A DNA stretch of 35,752 bases, from positions 1-35,752 of the forward strand of contig CAYUBE010000007.1 of assembly GCA_964442965.1 (NCBI GenBank), in the 5' to 3' direction. The DNA comes from CAJAQL01 sp964442965 (GTDB lineage: Bacteria; Patescibacteriota; Minisyncoccia; UBA6257; 2-01-FULL-56-20). Both the position numbers and the translations under genes were made by a program. This document shows positions 12,975 to 26,847 of this stretch, piece by piece. The notes beneath the pieces were generated by a model, which saw only the letters and a program-made list of their open reading frames with translations, had not been told where the DNA came from and did no database searches. Positions within the stretch are counted from its first letter, which is position 1, and every line of letters begins with the position of its first letter.

Positions 12975-13400
12975 TTATTCTGTCACCTCAATTCCCATAT
13001 TCCTTGCCGTACCGCGAATGATCTTTTCCGCGGCATCGAGATCGTTCGCATTCAGGTCGGGCATCTTCTTTTCGGCAATGCTTCGAATGTCAGCCCTGGT
13101 TACTTTGCCAACCTTCGTCTTTAAAGGATCCTTTGATCCCTTTTCGATACCTGCAGCCTTCTTAAGTAAGGCCGACGCTGGTGATGTTTTGAGAACAAAA
13201 GTGAAGCTCCGATCTTCGTAAACCGTTATCTCGGCCGGCACAACATCGCCGTGCATTTCCTTCGTTTTGTCGTTGAACTGCTTGCAAAAGTCCTGGATAT
13301 TGATGCCCTGCGGGCCAAGCGCGGTGCCGACCGGCGGCGCGGGTGTCGCAGCTCCGGCGGCGAGTTGAAGCTTGATGATCGTTTTGATTTTCTTTGCCAT
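12975..13400 (-). CDS. rplK: 50S ribosomal protein L11
   Basis: Binds the GTPase-associated region of 23S rRNA. The N-terminal domain has KLQLAAGAATPAPPVGTALGPQGINIQDFCKQFNDKTK, with the Pro-rich PAPPVG linker region, and the C-terminal RNA-binding domain has FVLKTSPASALLKKAAGIEKGSKDP followed by the ADIRSIAEKKMPDLNANDLDAAEKIIRGTARNMGI helix. The 141-residue length is normal. Usually rplA (L1) follows rplK, but here a terminator follows at once and the gene stands alone. A promoter (13421-13449) lies in the spacer to ssb. Confidence 0.97.
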   Translation of the reverse strand: MAKKIKTIIKLQLAAGAATPAPPVGTALGPQGINIQDFCKQFNDKTKEMHGDVVPAEITVYEDRSFTFVLKTSPASALLKKAAGIEKGSKDPLKTKVGKVTRADIRSIAEKKMPDLNANDLDAAEKIIRGTARNMGIEVTE

Positions 13401-13412
13401 ATGAGTAGTAAT

Positions 13413-13440
13413 TAGCCACTAGGGTATAGCCACTAGGGTA
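13413..13440. repeat. tandem 14-bp repeat upstream of rplK
   Basis: TAGCCACTAGGGTA occurs at 13413-13426 and 13427-13440. The reverse-complement words (CTAGTCCTTAGGGGCTA, GTGGCCAGTCGCTAG) lie at 13499-13527, overlapping the ssb stop. The spacer is therefore a long inverted repeat made of tandem words, with an AT-rich loop between. Confidence 0.85.
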
Positions 13441-13449
13441 ATTTGTCAA
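13421..13449 (-). promoter_or_regulatory. rplK promoter embedded in the tandem repeat
   Basis: Minus strand TTGACA (13444-13449), 17-nt spacer, TACCCT (13421-13426). The predicted start leaves a leader of about 14 nt. An alternative upstream pair is TTGTCT with GATATT, 17 nt apart, in the AT-rich loop. Confidence 0.55.
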
Positions 13450-13523
13450 TTGAAAATATCTGATATTGTTTAAATTTAGACAACAGAAAACATTCCTCGT
13501 GGCCAGTCGCTAGTCCTTAGGGG

Positions 13524-14003
13524 CTAGAATGGTATCTCCTCCGGTTTAATGTTGCCTTCCTCTTCGAGATCGATGGTCGGAATTTCTTCTTCGGGCGCCA
13601 CATCTTTTCCATTACCGTTCTGTGATGCGGGGTTTGACGCAGCAGCAAAACCACCAGACGGTTGGGAATATCCCTGCGGCCGGGGACCAAGCTGCATCCG
13701 CTCTGCCATGATCTCCGTCGTCTTTCGCGCTTGTCCCTGCTTATCGGTCCAGCTCCGTGTTCGCATACGGCCTTCAATAAGGACGGTGGCTCCCTTCACT
13801 AAAAATTGCGCGGCGACTTCGGCGGTCCTTCCCCACAAAACAACATTATGGAATTCTGTTTCCTCCTGTTTCTGCCCGTTCTTGTCGTTCCACGTGCGGT
13901 TCGTCGCGACACCAATCGTCGTTACTGACTGTCCGCCCGGCGTCGTCCGCAGCTGCGGATCCGCCGTGACCCTGCCCACAATGATGACTTTGTTTAAATC
14001 CAT
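13524..14003 (-). CDS. ssb: single-stranded DNA-binding protein
   Basis: OB-fold protein that coats ssDNA in replication and repair. Seen: MDLNKVIIVGRVTADPQLRTTPGGQSVTTIGVATNR, FHNVVLWGRTAEVAAQFLVKGATVLIEGRMRTRSW, a flexible Gln/Gly/Pro-rich linker (about 110-140) and an acidic tail ending EEIPF, the protein-interaction tip equivalent to DDDIPF. The 159-residue length is normal. It follows rpsF as in many bacteria, but rpsR, the usual third gene, is not here. The spacer to rpsF is a word-repeat hairpin. Confidence 0.97.
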   Translation of the reverse strand: MDLNKVIIVGRVTADPQLRTTPGGQSVTTIGVATNRTWNDKNGQKQEETEFHNVVLWGRTAEVAAQFLVKGATVLIEGRMRTRSWTDKQGQARKTTEIMAERMQLGPRPQGYSQPSGGFAAASNPASQNGNGKDVAPEEEIPTIDLEEEGNIKPEEIPF

Positions 14004-14012
14004 AGTAGTTTA

Positions 14013-14108
14013 AATATCTAATTTCCAATATCCAATTTCCAACAAGCAACTGATAAATAACCTTTAATAAAATTGTATTAGAAATTAGGAATTAGGTCAA
14101 TTAGAAAT
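14013..14108. repeat. intergenic inverted repeat of AATTTCC/TTAGAAAT words
   Basis: The left arm (14013-14043) has ATATCTAATTTCC, AATATCC and AATTTCC. The right arm (14078-14108) has TTAGAAATTAGG, AATTAGG and TTAGAAAT. The arms pair imperfectly along about 28 positions. The structure fills the ssb to rpsF spacer. Confidence 0.65.
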
Positions 14109-14540
14109 TTATTTTAGCATTTCCTCTATCTTTTTCGTGAGGGCTTCGTTGCTTAACGTATGTACCGAGGAAGCCGCGGGTTGCGAAACTGGCGCCGGCT
14201 GCCGAGTCATCTGAGCCCTCTTTTTCAAAGCTCCCACTGCCTCTCGCCGCGAGATCTTGGCATGAACCGTAATGAGCGAGCGCAGAACAACATTTAAAGT
14301 CTTCAAATCTTGCTCCAGCTGCTTTGCCCCGGCAGGTTCAGCCAGAAAACGGGAAAAAGCGAAGATTCCGTCCGTTTCGTGCTTGATGGGATACGCCAGC
14401 GCTATTTTCTTCGCCTGAAAATCATTCATGAACTCGCCGCTATGCTGTTCCACGACACGCCGCACCTCGGGAATATCCTCTTCCTTGCGGACCAAAACGC
14501 CGATCTCGTAGTCCTTTTTTGTTTTTTCCGTATCTTCCAT
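14109..14540 (-). CDS. rpsF: 30S ribosomal protein S6 with C-terminal extension
   Basis: Binds 16S rRNA together with S18. The ferredoxin-like core is visible as YEIGVLVRKEEDIPEVRRVVEQHSGEF, KKIALAYPIKHETDGIFAFSRFLAEPAGAKQLEQDLKTLNVVLRSLITV. Residues 100-143 are an extra tail rich in Gln, Pro, Ala and Ser (TRQPAPVSQPAASSVHTL). First gene of the rpsF-ssb pair. Promoter TTGCGT (14572-14577), 16 nt, TATAAT (14550-14555) lies 9 nt before the ATG, so the 5-prime leader would be 2-3 nt at most. Confidence 0.93.
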   Translation of the reverse strand: MEDTEKTKKDYEIGVLVRKEEDIPEVRRVVEQHSGEFMNDFQAKKIALAYPIKHETDGIFAFSRFLAEPAGAKQLEQDLKTLNVVLRSLITVHAKISRREAVGALKKRAQMTRQPAPVSQPAASSVHTLSNEALTKKIEEMLK

Positions 14541-14549
14541 AGTTTTGTG

Positions 14550-14577
14550 ATTATATCCGATTCAACCAGAAACGCAA
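14550..14577 (-). promoter_or_regulatory. rpsF promoter, near-leaderless
   Basis: TTGCGT, 16-nt spacer and a perfect TATAAT ending 9 nt before the rpsF ATG. The -35 overlaps the GATTC-word hairpin at 14575-14630. Confidence 0.6.
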
Positions 14578-14630
14578 GAGATTCATGATGCATGAATAAT
14601 TTTTTCTTGATTCTTAAGTCCTGAATCTTG
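14575..14630. repeat. intergenic hairpin of GATTC/GAATC words
   Basis: CAAGAGATTCA (14575-14585) pairs with TGAATCTTG (14622-14630). An inner perfect ATTCATG/CATGAAT lies at 14581-14597. It sits 3 nt after the rpoBC stop. Confidence 0.65.
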
Positions 14631-14632
14631 GA

Positions 14633-21400
<6,768 letters not shown>

Positions 21401-21498
21401 TGGTTGTTTGTTTTTTATTTCCGCGTTTATTGATCGATCTTCAAAAACGAGACATAACCAAAGTAAAAACCGATGTGTGCGCCTTGCCTTACACACGC

Positions 21499-21542
21499 AA
21501 AAAACGGCGACCCGCTCCCCCTTCCCGCCGAGCGGTACCGTT
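21499..21542 (-). terminator. attenuator-like terminator in the rpoBC leader
   Basis: GAGCGGTACCGTT (21530-21542) pairs, with two bulges, with AACGGCGACCCGCTC (21503-21517). On the minus strand the stem runs straight into six U (21499-21504). It lies between the promoter at 21562-21591 and the ATG, so part of the transcription could stop before rpoBC. Confidence 0.6.
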
Positions 21543-21561
21543 CCTCTATTAATATCTAGGT

Positions 21562-21591
21562 ATTAAACTCCATTTGCTATCTTCTTGTCAA
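21562..21591 (-). promoter_or_regulatory. rpoBC promoter
   Basis: Minus strand TTGACA (21586-21591), 18-nt spacer, TTTAAT (21562-21567). Predicted start near 21555 leaves a leader of about 155 nt containing the attenuator stem. Confidence 0.65.
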
Positions 21592-21609
21592 GCACCGACC
21601 GGCGGTGCT
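21591..21609. other. stem-loop at the upstream edge of the rpoBC promoter
   Basis: AGCACCG (21591-21597) and CGGTGCT (21603-21609) form a perfect 7-bp stem that touches the -35. It may be the end of read-through from mltG or a binding site. No U tract follows on the minus strand. Confidence 0.5.
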
Positions 21610-21625
21610 CGAAAACCTCTTTCCC

Positions 21626-21700
21626 GTCATTCCCGCGAATACGGAAATCCATCCTCATGTCCGCTAGCGAAAGAGGATCCCCGACTAAATCAGGGATGAC
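21626..21700. repeat. intergenic palindromic element of the GTCATTCC type
   Basis: Begins GTCATTCCCGCGAA and ends GGGATGAC, with an inner stem ATCCC-GA...TC-GGGAT (around 21676-21696). It is an inverted pair of the same repeat class that is inserted in fba at 443-470. It lies between mltG and rpoBC. Nothing else is seen in 21700-21762. Confidence 0.75.
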
Positions 21701-21764
21701 AATTCTCTGTTGTTCCAGCGACCTATGGCGAGTGCCACCGAGCCAAGGCCGGGGTTTTCAAACC

Positions 21765-21795
21765 GAAGTCTGGCTTCGCAACGAAGTCGAACTTC
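21765..21795 (-). repeat. hairpin of GAAGTTCGACTTCG words after mltG
   Basis: GAAGT (21765-21769) with ACTTC (21791-21795) and CTTCG (21774-21778) with CGAAG (21782-21786) form two stacked stems around an internal loop. The same words form a perfect hairpin at 29461-29487. It starts 5 nt after the mltG stop. Confidence 0.6.
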
Positions 21796-21799
21796 TGCA

Positions 21800-22861
21800 T
21801 TACTCTCCTGAATACTTCTTGATGTTCGCGTCTTGGCCGGCAAGCGTCGTGGCGTAGATTATCTTTCCTGTCGTCGGATCGCTCATATAATAGAGATAAG
21901 GTGAACTCGCGGGATGCAGAGCCGCCGTGATCGCGGCGACGCCCGGATTCCCGATGGGACCCGGCGGCAATCCCGCGTGAAGATACGTATTATAGGCAGA
22001 GTCGTAAGGCGAATCGGGACTAAAGTCAACTCGCGTGAGCGCCGAGCAATCGGCGATCTCCGATGGCAACGCAACCTGCTCTGCGTAGCACACCGTCGCA
22101 TCGATCTGAAGCCGCATGCCGTCAGCCATGCGTTTTTTTATGATGCCCGCGATCAAGCTCTCGTCCGATTGATCGGGAGCTTCTTTTTGGATGATCGACG
22201 CCAGCGTAAGATCCTGTTCCACATTTTTTTGATCTCCCGCAAAAAGCGCCTCTGTTTTCCCGTTAAAATTGTCCAAAAATTTTTGTACCACATCAGCCAC
22301 ATTGGTCCCTGGAAAAAATTGATAGGTATCAGGAAAAAGTTTTCCTTCTAAATTTCCATCGCCCGTAAAATTGATCAGGTCTCCCCGATTGATGACGCCG
22401 GCATCGGAAAGCTCTTTATCGATCTGATACATGTTGGATCCCTCGGTAACAGTTACCGTGACGGCCGGAGCCCCGCCCGAAAGTTCACGCAGAATCGCTT
22501 CTGCGGACATTGACGGCGAAAGACGATACGTCCCCGTTTGTATGCGAAATGCGTCACCGCTAAAAAACGCACCAGCCTCAAAGGCAAAACGCGACCGTAA
22601 AAGATGCGCGGCATCAAGGGCCTTGGCGACTTCAAAAAAACCTTGTCCCGGCGCGACTTTTATCGTAACAGTTTCAGTAGTTCCATTTCCCGCAGATTTT
22701 ACCGGAGCAAGTCCGCTAAAAATGATCACGCCAATGACAAGCGAGATGATAACAATAACGATAACACTGATCCAAACGTACCGTCGCAAAAAATCCGCCT
22801 GACGCGGATCTGGATTCGTAACATTCACCAACTGATCTTTTTCTGACGGAATGTTTTCCAT
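21800..22861 (-). CDS. mltG: endolytic murein transglycosylase MltG (YceG family)
   Basis: Cuts nascent glycan strands at the outer face of the membrane. One transmembrane segment (about 29-50) follows a short cytosolic tail. The LysM-like part contains VAPGQGFFEVAKALDAAHLL. The catalytic domain has LASIIQKEA (catalytic Glu227), GMRLQIDATVCYA, YNTYLHAGLPPGPIGNPG and ITAALHPASSPYLYYM, all diagnostic of the family. ATG at 22859-22861 gives 353 residues. A start 22 codons upstream would add a hydrophobic stretch without support. It is the upstream neighbour of rpoBC but has its own 3-prime hairpin. Confidence 0.93.
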   Translation of the reverse strand: MENIPSEKDQLVNVTNPDPRQADFLRRYVWISVIVIVIISLVIGVIIFSGLAPVKSAGNGTTETVTIKVAPGQGFFEVAKALDAAHLLRSRFAFEAGAFFSGDAFRIQTGTYRLSPSMSAEAILRELSGGAPAVTVTVTEGSNMYQIDKELSDAGVINRGDLINFTGDGNLEGKLFPDTYQFFPGTNVADVVQKFLDNFNGKTEALFAGDQKNVEQDLTLASIIQKEAPDQSDESLIAGIIKKRMADGMRLQIDATVCYAEQVALPSEIADCSALTRVDFSPDSPYDSAYNTYLHAGLPPGPIGNPGVAAITAALHPASSPYLYYMSDPTTGKIIYATTLAGQDANIKKYSGE

Positions 22862-22963
22862 AGAGTATCGTAAGATTACCAAATCGAGCACGAAAATCAA
22901 ACCTCCGACACCTATTTCAATTCGCACATCAATCCCCTCATCATCTATTCTCTCGGTATCATT

Positions 22964-22990
22964 GAGGCGGGCTTGTTCAGGTACCGCCTC
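22964..22990 (-). terminator. stem-loop after the Nif3-like fragment
   Basis: GAGGCGG (22964-22970) and CCGCCTC (22984-22990) pair perfectly over 7 bp, overlapping the stop codon of the upstream frame. No U tract. The rest of 22862-22963 shows nothing I can name. Confidence 0.45.
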
Positions 22991-23228
22991 ATAGATTCGG
23001 CGGAGTCAGAGATTGAGAAAACGACTCAAATCCCAAAGATAATAATGGATACACATCAATTACCGGTTCCTCGTAGGGATGGTTATCACGGATGACTTTT
23101 ACGATTTTTGCCGCCATATTCTTTTCGCAGGTGATCTCGATTCGTTCTTCTTCGACCTCGTCAAGCTTTCCAACTTCTCCCACGAAGGGATGGGCATTCT
23201 GATCCGGCTTGAATCGATCGTAACCCGA
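22989..23228 (-). pseudogene. C-terminal fragment of a Nif3/YqfO-like (CutA-fold) protein
   Basis: The frame reads GYDRFKPDQNAHPFVGEVGKLDEVEEERIEITC and then IVKVIRDNHPYEEPVIDVYPLL, which matches the second half of the roughly 100-residue Nif3-associated domain (usual pattern GRFKP..ANPFIGEVGKLEEVEEVRIE...HPYEEPAYDIYPL). The first half, which should start with a strand and a binding loop, is absent. Upstream the frame continues into sequence that belongs, one frame over, to an HTH gene. So this is a truncated relic joined to another gene piece near 23215-23225. A GTG at 23183 could still start a 64-residue peptide. Confidence 0.65.
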
Positions 23229-23319
23229 GTTTATAAGCGACTTCTTTTTGTGTAAGTCTTAACTTTTCCCGGTGTTCCCGGAGACCATTAGGAACCCTCT
23301 TGTATGATGAGTTTTTCAT
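23221..23319 (-). pseudogene. N-terminal fragment of an XRE-family HTH regulator
   Basis: ATG at 23317-23319 starts MKNSSYKRVPNGLREHREKLRLTQKEVAYKLGL, the first two helices of a Cro/C1-type HTH (LTQKEVAYKLGL). The recognition helix and the rest (expected SRS.IS..E.G) are missing; the frame instead runs 22 more residues and stops at 23161. The break lies where Nif3-like homology begins in another frame, so the two pieces were joined by a deletion or rearrangement. Confidence 0.6.
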
Positions 23320-23365
23320 ACTTTCAGGGTAATAATTGGATTTCCCTGTCGTAAGGGGGAAAAGG

Positions 23366-23434
23366 TTGTCTAGATAGGTGATTTTTATAGATATAGGAAA
23401 GATATAAAATAGCACCCATTGTCTAAATAGGCAC
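23366..23434. promoter_or_regulatory. pair of TTGTCTA-ATAGG direct repeats
   Basis: TTGTCTAGATAGGTG (23366-23380) and TTGTCTAAATAGGCAC (23419-23434) are spaced 53 bp apart, upstream of the truncated HTH gene. An inverted TAAAATAG/CTATTTTA (23405-23412, 23434-23441) overlaps the second. They could be old operators of the lost regulator. Between 23320 and 23519 I see no gene. Confidence 0.4.
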
Positions 23435-23484
23435 TATTTTATTAATCTTTTTGAGTTTGAGAGGACTTACCAAACTTGGTGATA

Positions 23485-23513
23485 GGTGCACTGCGCGGGA
23501 TTGGAACCTGGGC
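23485..23513 (-). other. tRNA 3-prime-end-like fragment
   Basis: The minus strand reads CCAGGTTCCAATCCCGCG then CAGTGCACC, which looks like a T loop (TTCCAAT instead of TTCRAAT), a T-stem side, an acceptor strand and CC. The T stem does not pair well and no 5-prime half is present. It may be a degraded tRNA or a leftover attachment site; chance similarity is possible. Confidence 0.25.
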
Positions 23514-23519
23514 AAAAAT

Positions 23520-25433
23520 TTATTTCCGATGGAACTTTGCTTCGCGGAGAAGGCCTGAAAGTAAGTCTTTCGTGGCAATGGTCGCCACCGCTGAAAACTT
23601 GTCCGCACCACCGTAGTAGACAAAAAGTTCGCCGCGGATCACGACGGCGCCGCACGGAAAAACAACATTCGAGACAATCCCCTCTCTTTCATATGCCATT
23701 TTCGGATCAAGGATCGAATCCTCCGTCCGGTAAAGAACCTTGGTCGGATCGTTGATGTCGAGAAGCGCCGCACGCACACTATAATGTGACGTCCGCTTTG
23801 AGATGCCGTGATAAAGCAGAAGCCAGCCATGGGGCGTTTCAATCGGCGGAGCAGAAATGCCGATGCGCTTCGAATCCCACGCGGTATCCCGCGGTCGCAT
23901 CAAAATTTCTCCACCGAGAAATTTTGTCCGACCATCAAATTCAAGTGCGGGAACGCCATTGATCCAGATATCGGATCCCAAGCGATGCAGAAAAAAATAT
24001 TTTTCGCCGATCTTTCGGGGAAAGAGCGCGGCGTCCTTATCATCAAGACCCGGCGGCGAAATCAAAACTGGATTGGTCCAGTTCCATTTCTTTGAAGCGA
24101 GATCCGCCGCGGCGATTGAAGTAAATGCCACGCGTGGCGAATCTTTGCCGTCGAACGCCGTATAGCACATATAAACTCGATCACCAAACCTCGTGAGGCG
24201 CGGATCCTCGCAACCAGAATTGCCGCCAGGAACGAGCTTCCGCTCAAAGTCGGCTCGCGGCACATATGCAGGGCCCGGGCTGCGCTCGGTGAAATGAACC
24301 CCGTCAAGCGAAGCCGCATAACCGAAAACCGAAGTATTATCGTCTGACATCGCGCGGTAAAATAGATGAACTTTTCCTCCTTCGTATACTGCTCCGGGAT
24401 TGAACGTCGCTCGCGATTCCCACGGATGTTCCGCAATCGGCGCGATGATTGGGTTCCCCTCAAACCGCGCGAGCTGCCGTCCGGCGACAAAAACCAGCTC
24501 TTCGAGAAGGTCTTTCAATCTGAAAACGGCAAGACAGGACGTGGTGTCCACGGCACCGTAGTATAGATAAACATTCGAACGCCGCAGGAGCGCGCCTGAA
24601 GGGAAAACGATGCGTGGCACGCGGCCATATTGTTCATATTCTTCCTCGGGTACGACGAACGGCCGCTTTACCTCGCCCACAATTTTCCGCGGATCGGCAA
24701 TATCAAGTAGTAATGCCTGTACGCCAAAGATCGCTGGCGGGACAAAATAGTTATAAATATAGGAATAAAAAAGCAGCCATCCTTTTGCGGTCTTTAGGGG
24801 TGCTGAACCGACCTCAATCTGATCTTTCTCGTTCACGTCGACCGGAACGACATGATCATCGAGGTGCGCGTACCATTCCTTCCAATATGCTTCTGACCAG
24901 ATATCTTCAGTACGATCAAAAAGAGCGAGTGCTATTTTCGCAGGAGGCCGATCGGTATTCACGGTGAGAATCGCCGCGATTTTACCTTGGATACGCTCCG
25001 GAAAAAGCGCCATGGCTTTCGCATTAAAGGGGGTCACCAGGTGCTTTTCCGTGACCGTGACGAGATCATCGCTCACCGCAACGGCGACTTTGATGCCATC
25101 GGCGGAAAACGTCTCGACCGCCGTATAAAAAATATAGAAACGTCCCTCGAACTCCGTCACGCGCGGATCCTCGCAACCGAACTGTTCCCAAGGATGGTCC
25201 GGCGCAATAAGCTGACGGCGGTCCTTAAAGTGAACTCCGTCCGTCCCCGAGGCGACGCCGATTGAGGACGTTTGCGGTTTGCCGTCGGCCGCTTTTCCCG
25301 TGGCACGATACAATAAGCGAATCGCATCCTTACAAACAGCAGGTGACGGATTATACACCGCTTCCGATTCCCACGCTGATGCGGGATCGGGCAACAAGAT
25401 CGGATTTTCCGACGATCGTTTTCCCTCAAGCAT
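23520..25433 (-). CDS. tandem two-domain GH130-type glycoside phosphorylase/hydrolase
   Basis: Two copies of the same five-bladed beta-propeller domain are fused in 637 residues. Copy 1 (about 9-310) has ENPILLPDPASAWESEAVYNPS, GTDGVHF and FGCEDPRVTEFEGRFYIFYTA. Copy 2 (about 322-637) has GNPIIAPIAEHPWESRATFNPGA, SLDGVHF and SGCEDPRLTRFGDRVYMCYTAFDG. The Asp in EDPR is the proposed general acid of GH130 and is kept in both. GH130 enzymes act on beta-mannosides, mainly as phosphorylases. No signal peptide is seen, so it is probably cytosolic. It is followed on the same strand by nothing in the carbohydrate line, and preceded by a single-domain paralog 49 nt upstream, likely one operon. Confidence 0.87.
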   Translation of the reverse strand: MLEGKRSSENPILLPDPASAWESEAVYNPSPAVCKDAIRLLYRATGKAADGKPQTSSIGVASGTDGVHFKDRRQLIAPDHPWEQFGCEDPRVTEFEGRFYIFYTAVETFSADGIKVAVAVSDDLVTVTEKHLVTPFNAKAMALFPERIQGKIAAILTVNTDRPPAKIALALFDRTEDIWSEAYWKEWYAHLDDHVVPVDVNEKDQIEVGSAPLKTAKGWLLFYSYIYNYFVPPAIFGVQALLLDIADPRKIVGEVKRPFVVPEEEYEQYGRVPRIVFPSGALLRRSNVYLYYGAVDTTSCLAVFRLKDLLEELVFVAGRQLARFEGNPIIAPIAEHPWESRATFNPGAVYEGGKVHLFYRAMSDDNTSVFGYAASLDGVHFTERSPGPAYVPRADFERKLVPGGNSGCEDPRLTRFGDRVYMCYTAFDGKDSPRVAFTSIAAADLASKKWNWTNPVLISPPGLDDKDAALFPRKIGEKYFFLHRLGSDIWINGVPALEFDGRTKFLGGEILMRPRDTAWDSKRIGISAPPIETPHGWLLLYHGISKRTSHYSVRAALLDINDPTKVLYRTEDSILDPKMAYEREGIVSNVVFPCGAVVIRGELFVYYGGADKFSAVATIATKDLLSGLLREAKFHRK

Positions 25434-25482
25434 GGAACGATACCGATATGCGAATTTTATAAAAAATACCAGTCATGCCAAT

Positions 25483-26724
25483 TTATTTTTTCACCTTTAC
25501 GCCTTCTTTTTTAGTGAGACGAGGCGTTCCATAACGAACAATTTCCTCCAAAAAATGATCGAGGTCCGCCATCGCGACACAGACCACCGAATCGGCGCCG
25601 CCGTAATATACATAGAGCTCCCCGTCTTTCACTACGGCTCCACAGGAATAGATCACGCCCGACTTCCAGCCGGTATTTTCATACCATTCTTCCGGTGCGA
25701 GGACCGGCACACGCGAACGGTACACTATCTTCGTGGGATCATGCGCGTCGAGGATCATGGCGCCAAGCTTATAGCGATTCGGATCGCGCGCGTCCATCGC
25801 ATGATAGAAGAGAAGCCAGCCAAGGCGGGTGCGCAGAGGCGGAGGTCCTGCGCCGCGAACCCAGCTATCCCACTCGTCGACATTCGAAAAACGGCTGTAG
25901 CTGCTTTTAATATTCTTTTCATCATCTTCGAATTCCGACAGATCATCCACGTAGTCGACCAGAACTTCCGGGGATATGCTATGCAATATCGCGAATTTAC
26001 CGTTGATCTTCTCCGGAAACAAAACCCAATTTTTATGCACCTCGCCCGGAGGTGAAAGAAAAATCGGACGGCTCCATTGCCAGCGCCGGTTAATAAAATC
26101 ATCCTTGGCGATTGATGAAAGCGCAATCCGAACCGATCCCCACCCATCGAATGCAGTATAAGTAAGATAGACCCTGTCGTTTTCCATGAGGACAAGACGC
26201 GGATCTTCCGAGCCGCCCGCACATCCGCCACCCGACAGATAATTTATCTTGGGGACCGTCGTAAGCGGGCCTGCTCCCTGATTCCTATGTTCGAATGCGA
26301 ATGTTTCCGGACGTTCGGCGATCGTCACACCATCGTCGCTCACGGCATAACCCAAGGTCGACATATCGTCGCCACCGATCGCACGATAGAGAAGATGTAC
26401 GCGTCCGTCCACGTTGATGGCGGCCGGATTGAAAGTCGCTTTTATCTCCCAAAAATTTTCGCCACGCGGTTCGATAATCGGATTAGCTTCATGCCTTTGG
26501 ATCGTCACAAACCGCTGACGTCGAAGGACGCGCGGGCTACGAAGCGCGGATTTCGCTCGCAACCGTCGTCCTGTCGCGCCAGAGGAACGTTTCGAACGCG
26601 GAGTAACGGTTTTTTTTCTCGTGCGGGCGGCTGACGCGCGCCCTTTCGAGGTTTCGGCGGAACGGGTTCGTCTCGCCTGCTTCTTGCGTGTTATCACAAC
26701 GCTATGTTTCCGAGGTAGTGTCAT
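25483..26724 (-). CDS. GH130-type glycoside phosphorylase/hydrolase with a basic N-terminal tail
   Basis: Residues 1-75 are rich in Arg, Lys, Ser, Thr and Ala (KKQARRTRSAETSKGRASAA) and resemble a histone-like tail. Residues 80-400 form one GH130 propeller: EANPIIEPRGENFWEIKATFNPAA, LLYRAIGGDDMSTLGYAVSDDGV, GGSEDPRLVLMENDRVYLTYTAFDGWG (the EDPR Asp near 176), LLFYHAMDA and YSCGAVVKDGELYVYYGGAD. Same family as the two-domain neighbour, consistent with duplication. The function of the tail is unknown; a nucleic acid or polyanion contact is only a guess. Promoter with extended -10 TGTTATACT (26780-26788) and a leader hairpin (26736-26754) lie upstream. Confidence 0.87.
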   Translation of the reverse strand: MTLPRKHSVVITRKKQARRTRSAETSKGRASAARTRKKTVTPRSKRSSGATGRRLRAKSALRSPRVLRRQRFVTIQRHEANPIIEPRGENFWEIKATFNPAAINVDGRVHLLYRAIGGDDMSTLGYAVSDDGVTIAERPETFAFEHRNQGAGPLTTVPKINYLSGGGCAGGSEDPRLVLMENDRVYLTYTAFDGWGSVRIALSSIAKDDFINRRWQWSRPIFLSPPGEVHKNWVLFPEKINGKFAILHSISPEVLVDYVDDLSEFEDDEKNIKSSYSRFSNVDEWDSWVRGAGPPPLRTRLGWLLFYHAMDARDPNRYKLGAMILDAHDPTKIVYRSRVPVLAPEEWYENTGWKSGVIYSCGAVVKDGELYVYYGGADSVVCVAMADLDHFLEEIVRYGTPRLTKKEGVKVKK

Positions 26725-26735
26725 TGATTTATATC

Positions 26736-26754
26736 AAAATCGGAATCCGATTTT
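26736..26754 (-). other. hairpin in the leader of the GH130 gene
   Basis: AAAATCGG (26736-26743) and CCGATTTT (26747-26754) pair perfectly around three bases, 12 nt before the ATG. It could limit ribosome access. Confidence 0.5.
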
Positions 26755-26779
26755 TTATGGAGAATACCCCTGAGTAATA

Positions 26780-26788
26780 AGTATAACA
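26780..26788 (-). promoter_or_regulatory. extended -10 promoter of the GH130 gene
   Basis: Minus strand TGTTATACT, an extended -10 without a clear -35. Start would be near 26773, about 50 nt before the ATG. Confidence 0.45.
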
Positions 26789-26812
26789 CTTTAGAAAAAG
26801 ATTTCGTGGATC

Positions 26813-26834
26813 AACGGCGCCTCAAGGCGCCGTT
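26813..26834. terminator. hairpin after the DUF5666-like gene
   Basis: AACGGCGCC (26813-26821) and GGCGCCGTT (26826-26834) are perfect 9-bp arms with a four-base loop. The better U tract (TTTGGTTTTCC) is on the plus strand, although the gene ending here is on the minus strand, where ATCCACGAAATC follows. It ends the efflux operon. Confidence 0.7.
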
Positions 26835-26847
26835 TGGTTTTCCTGAT

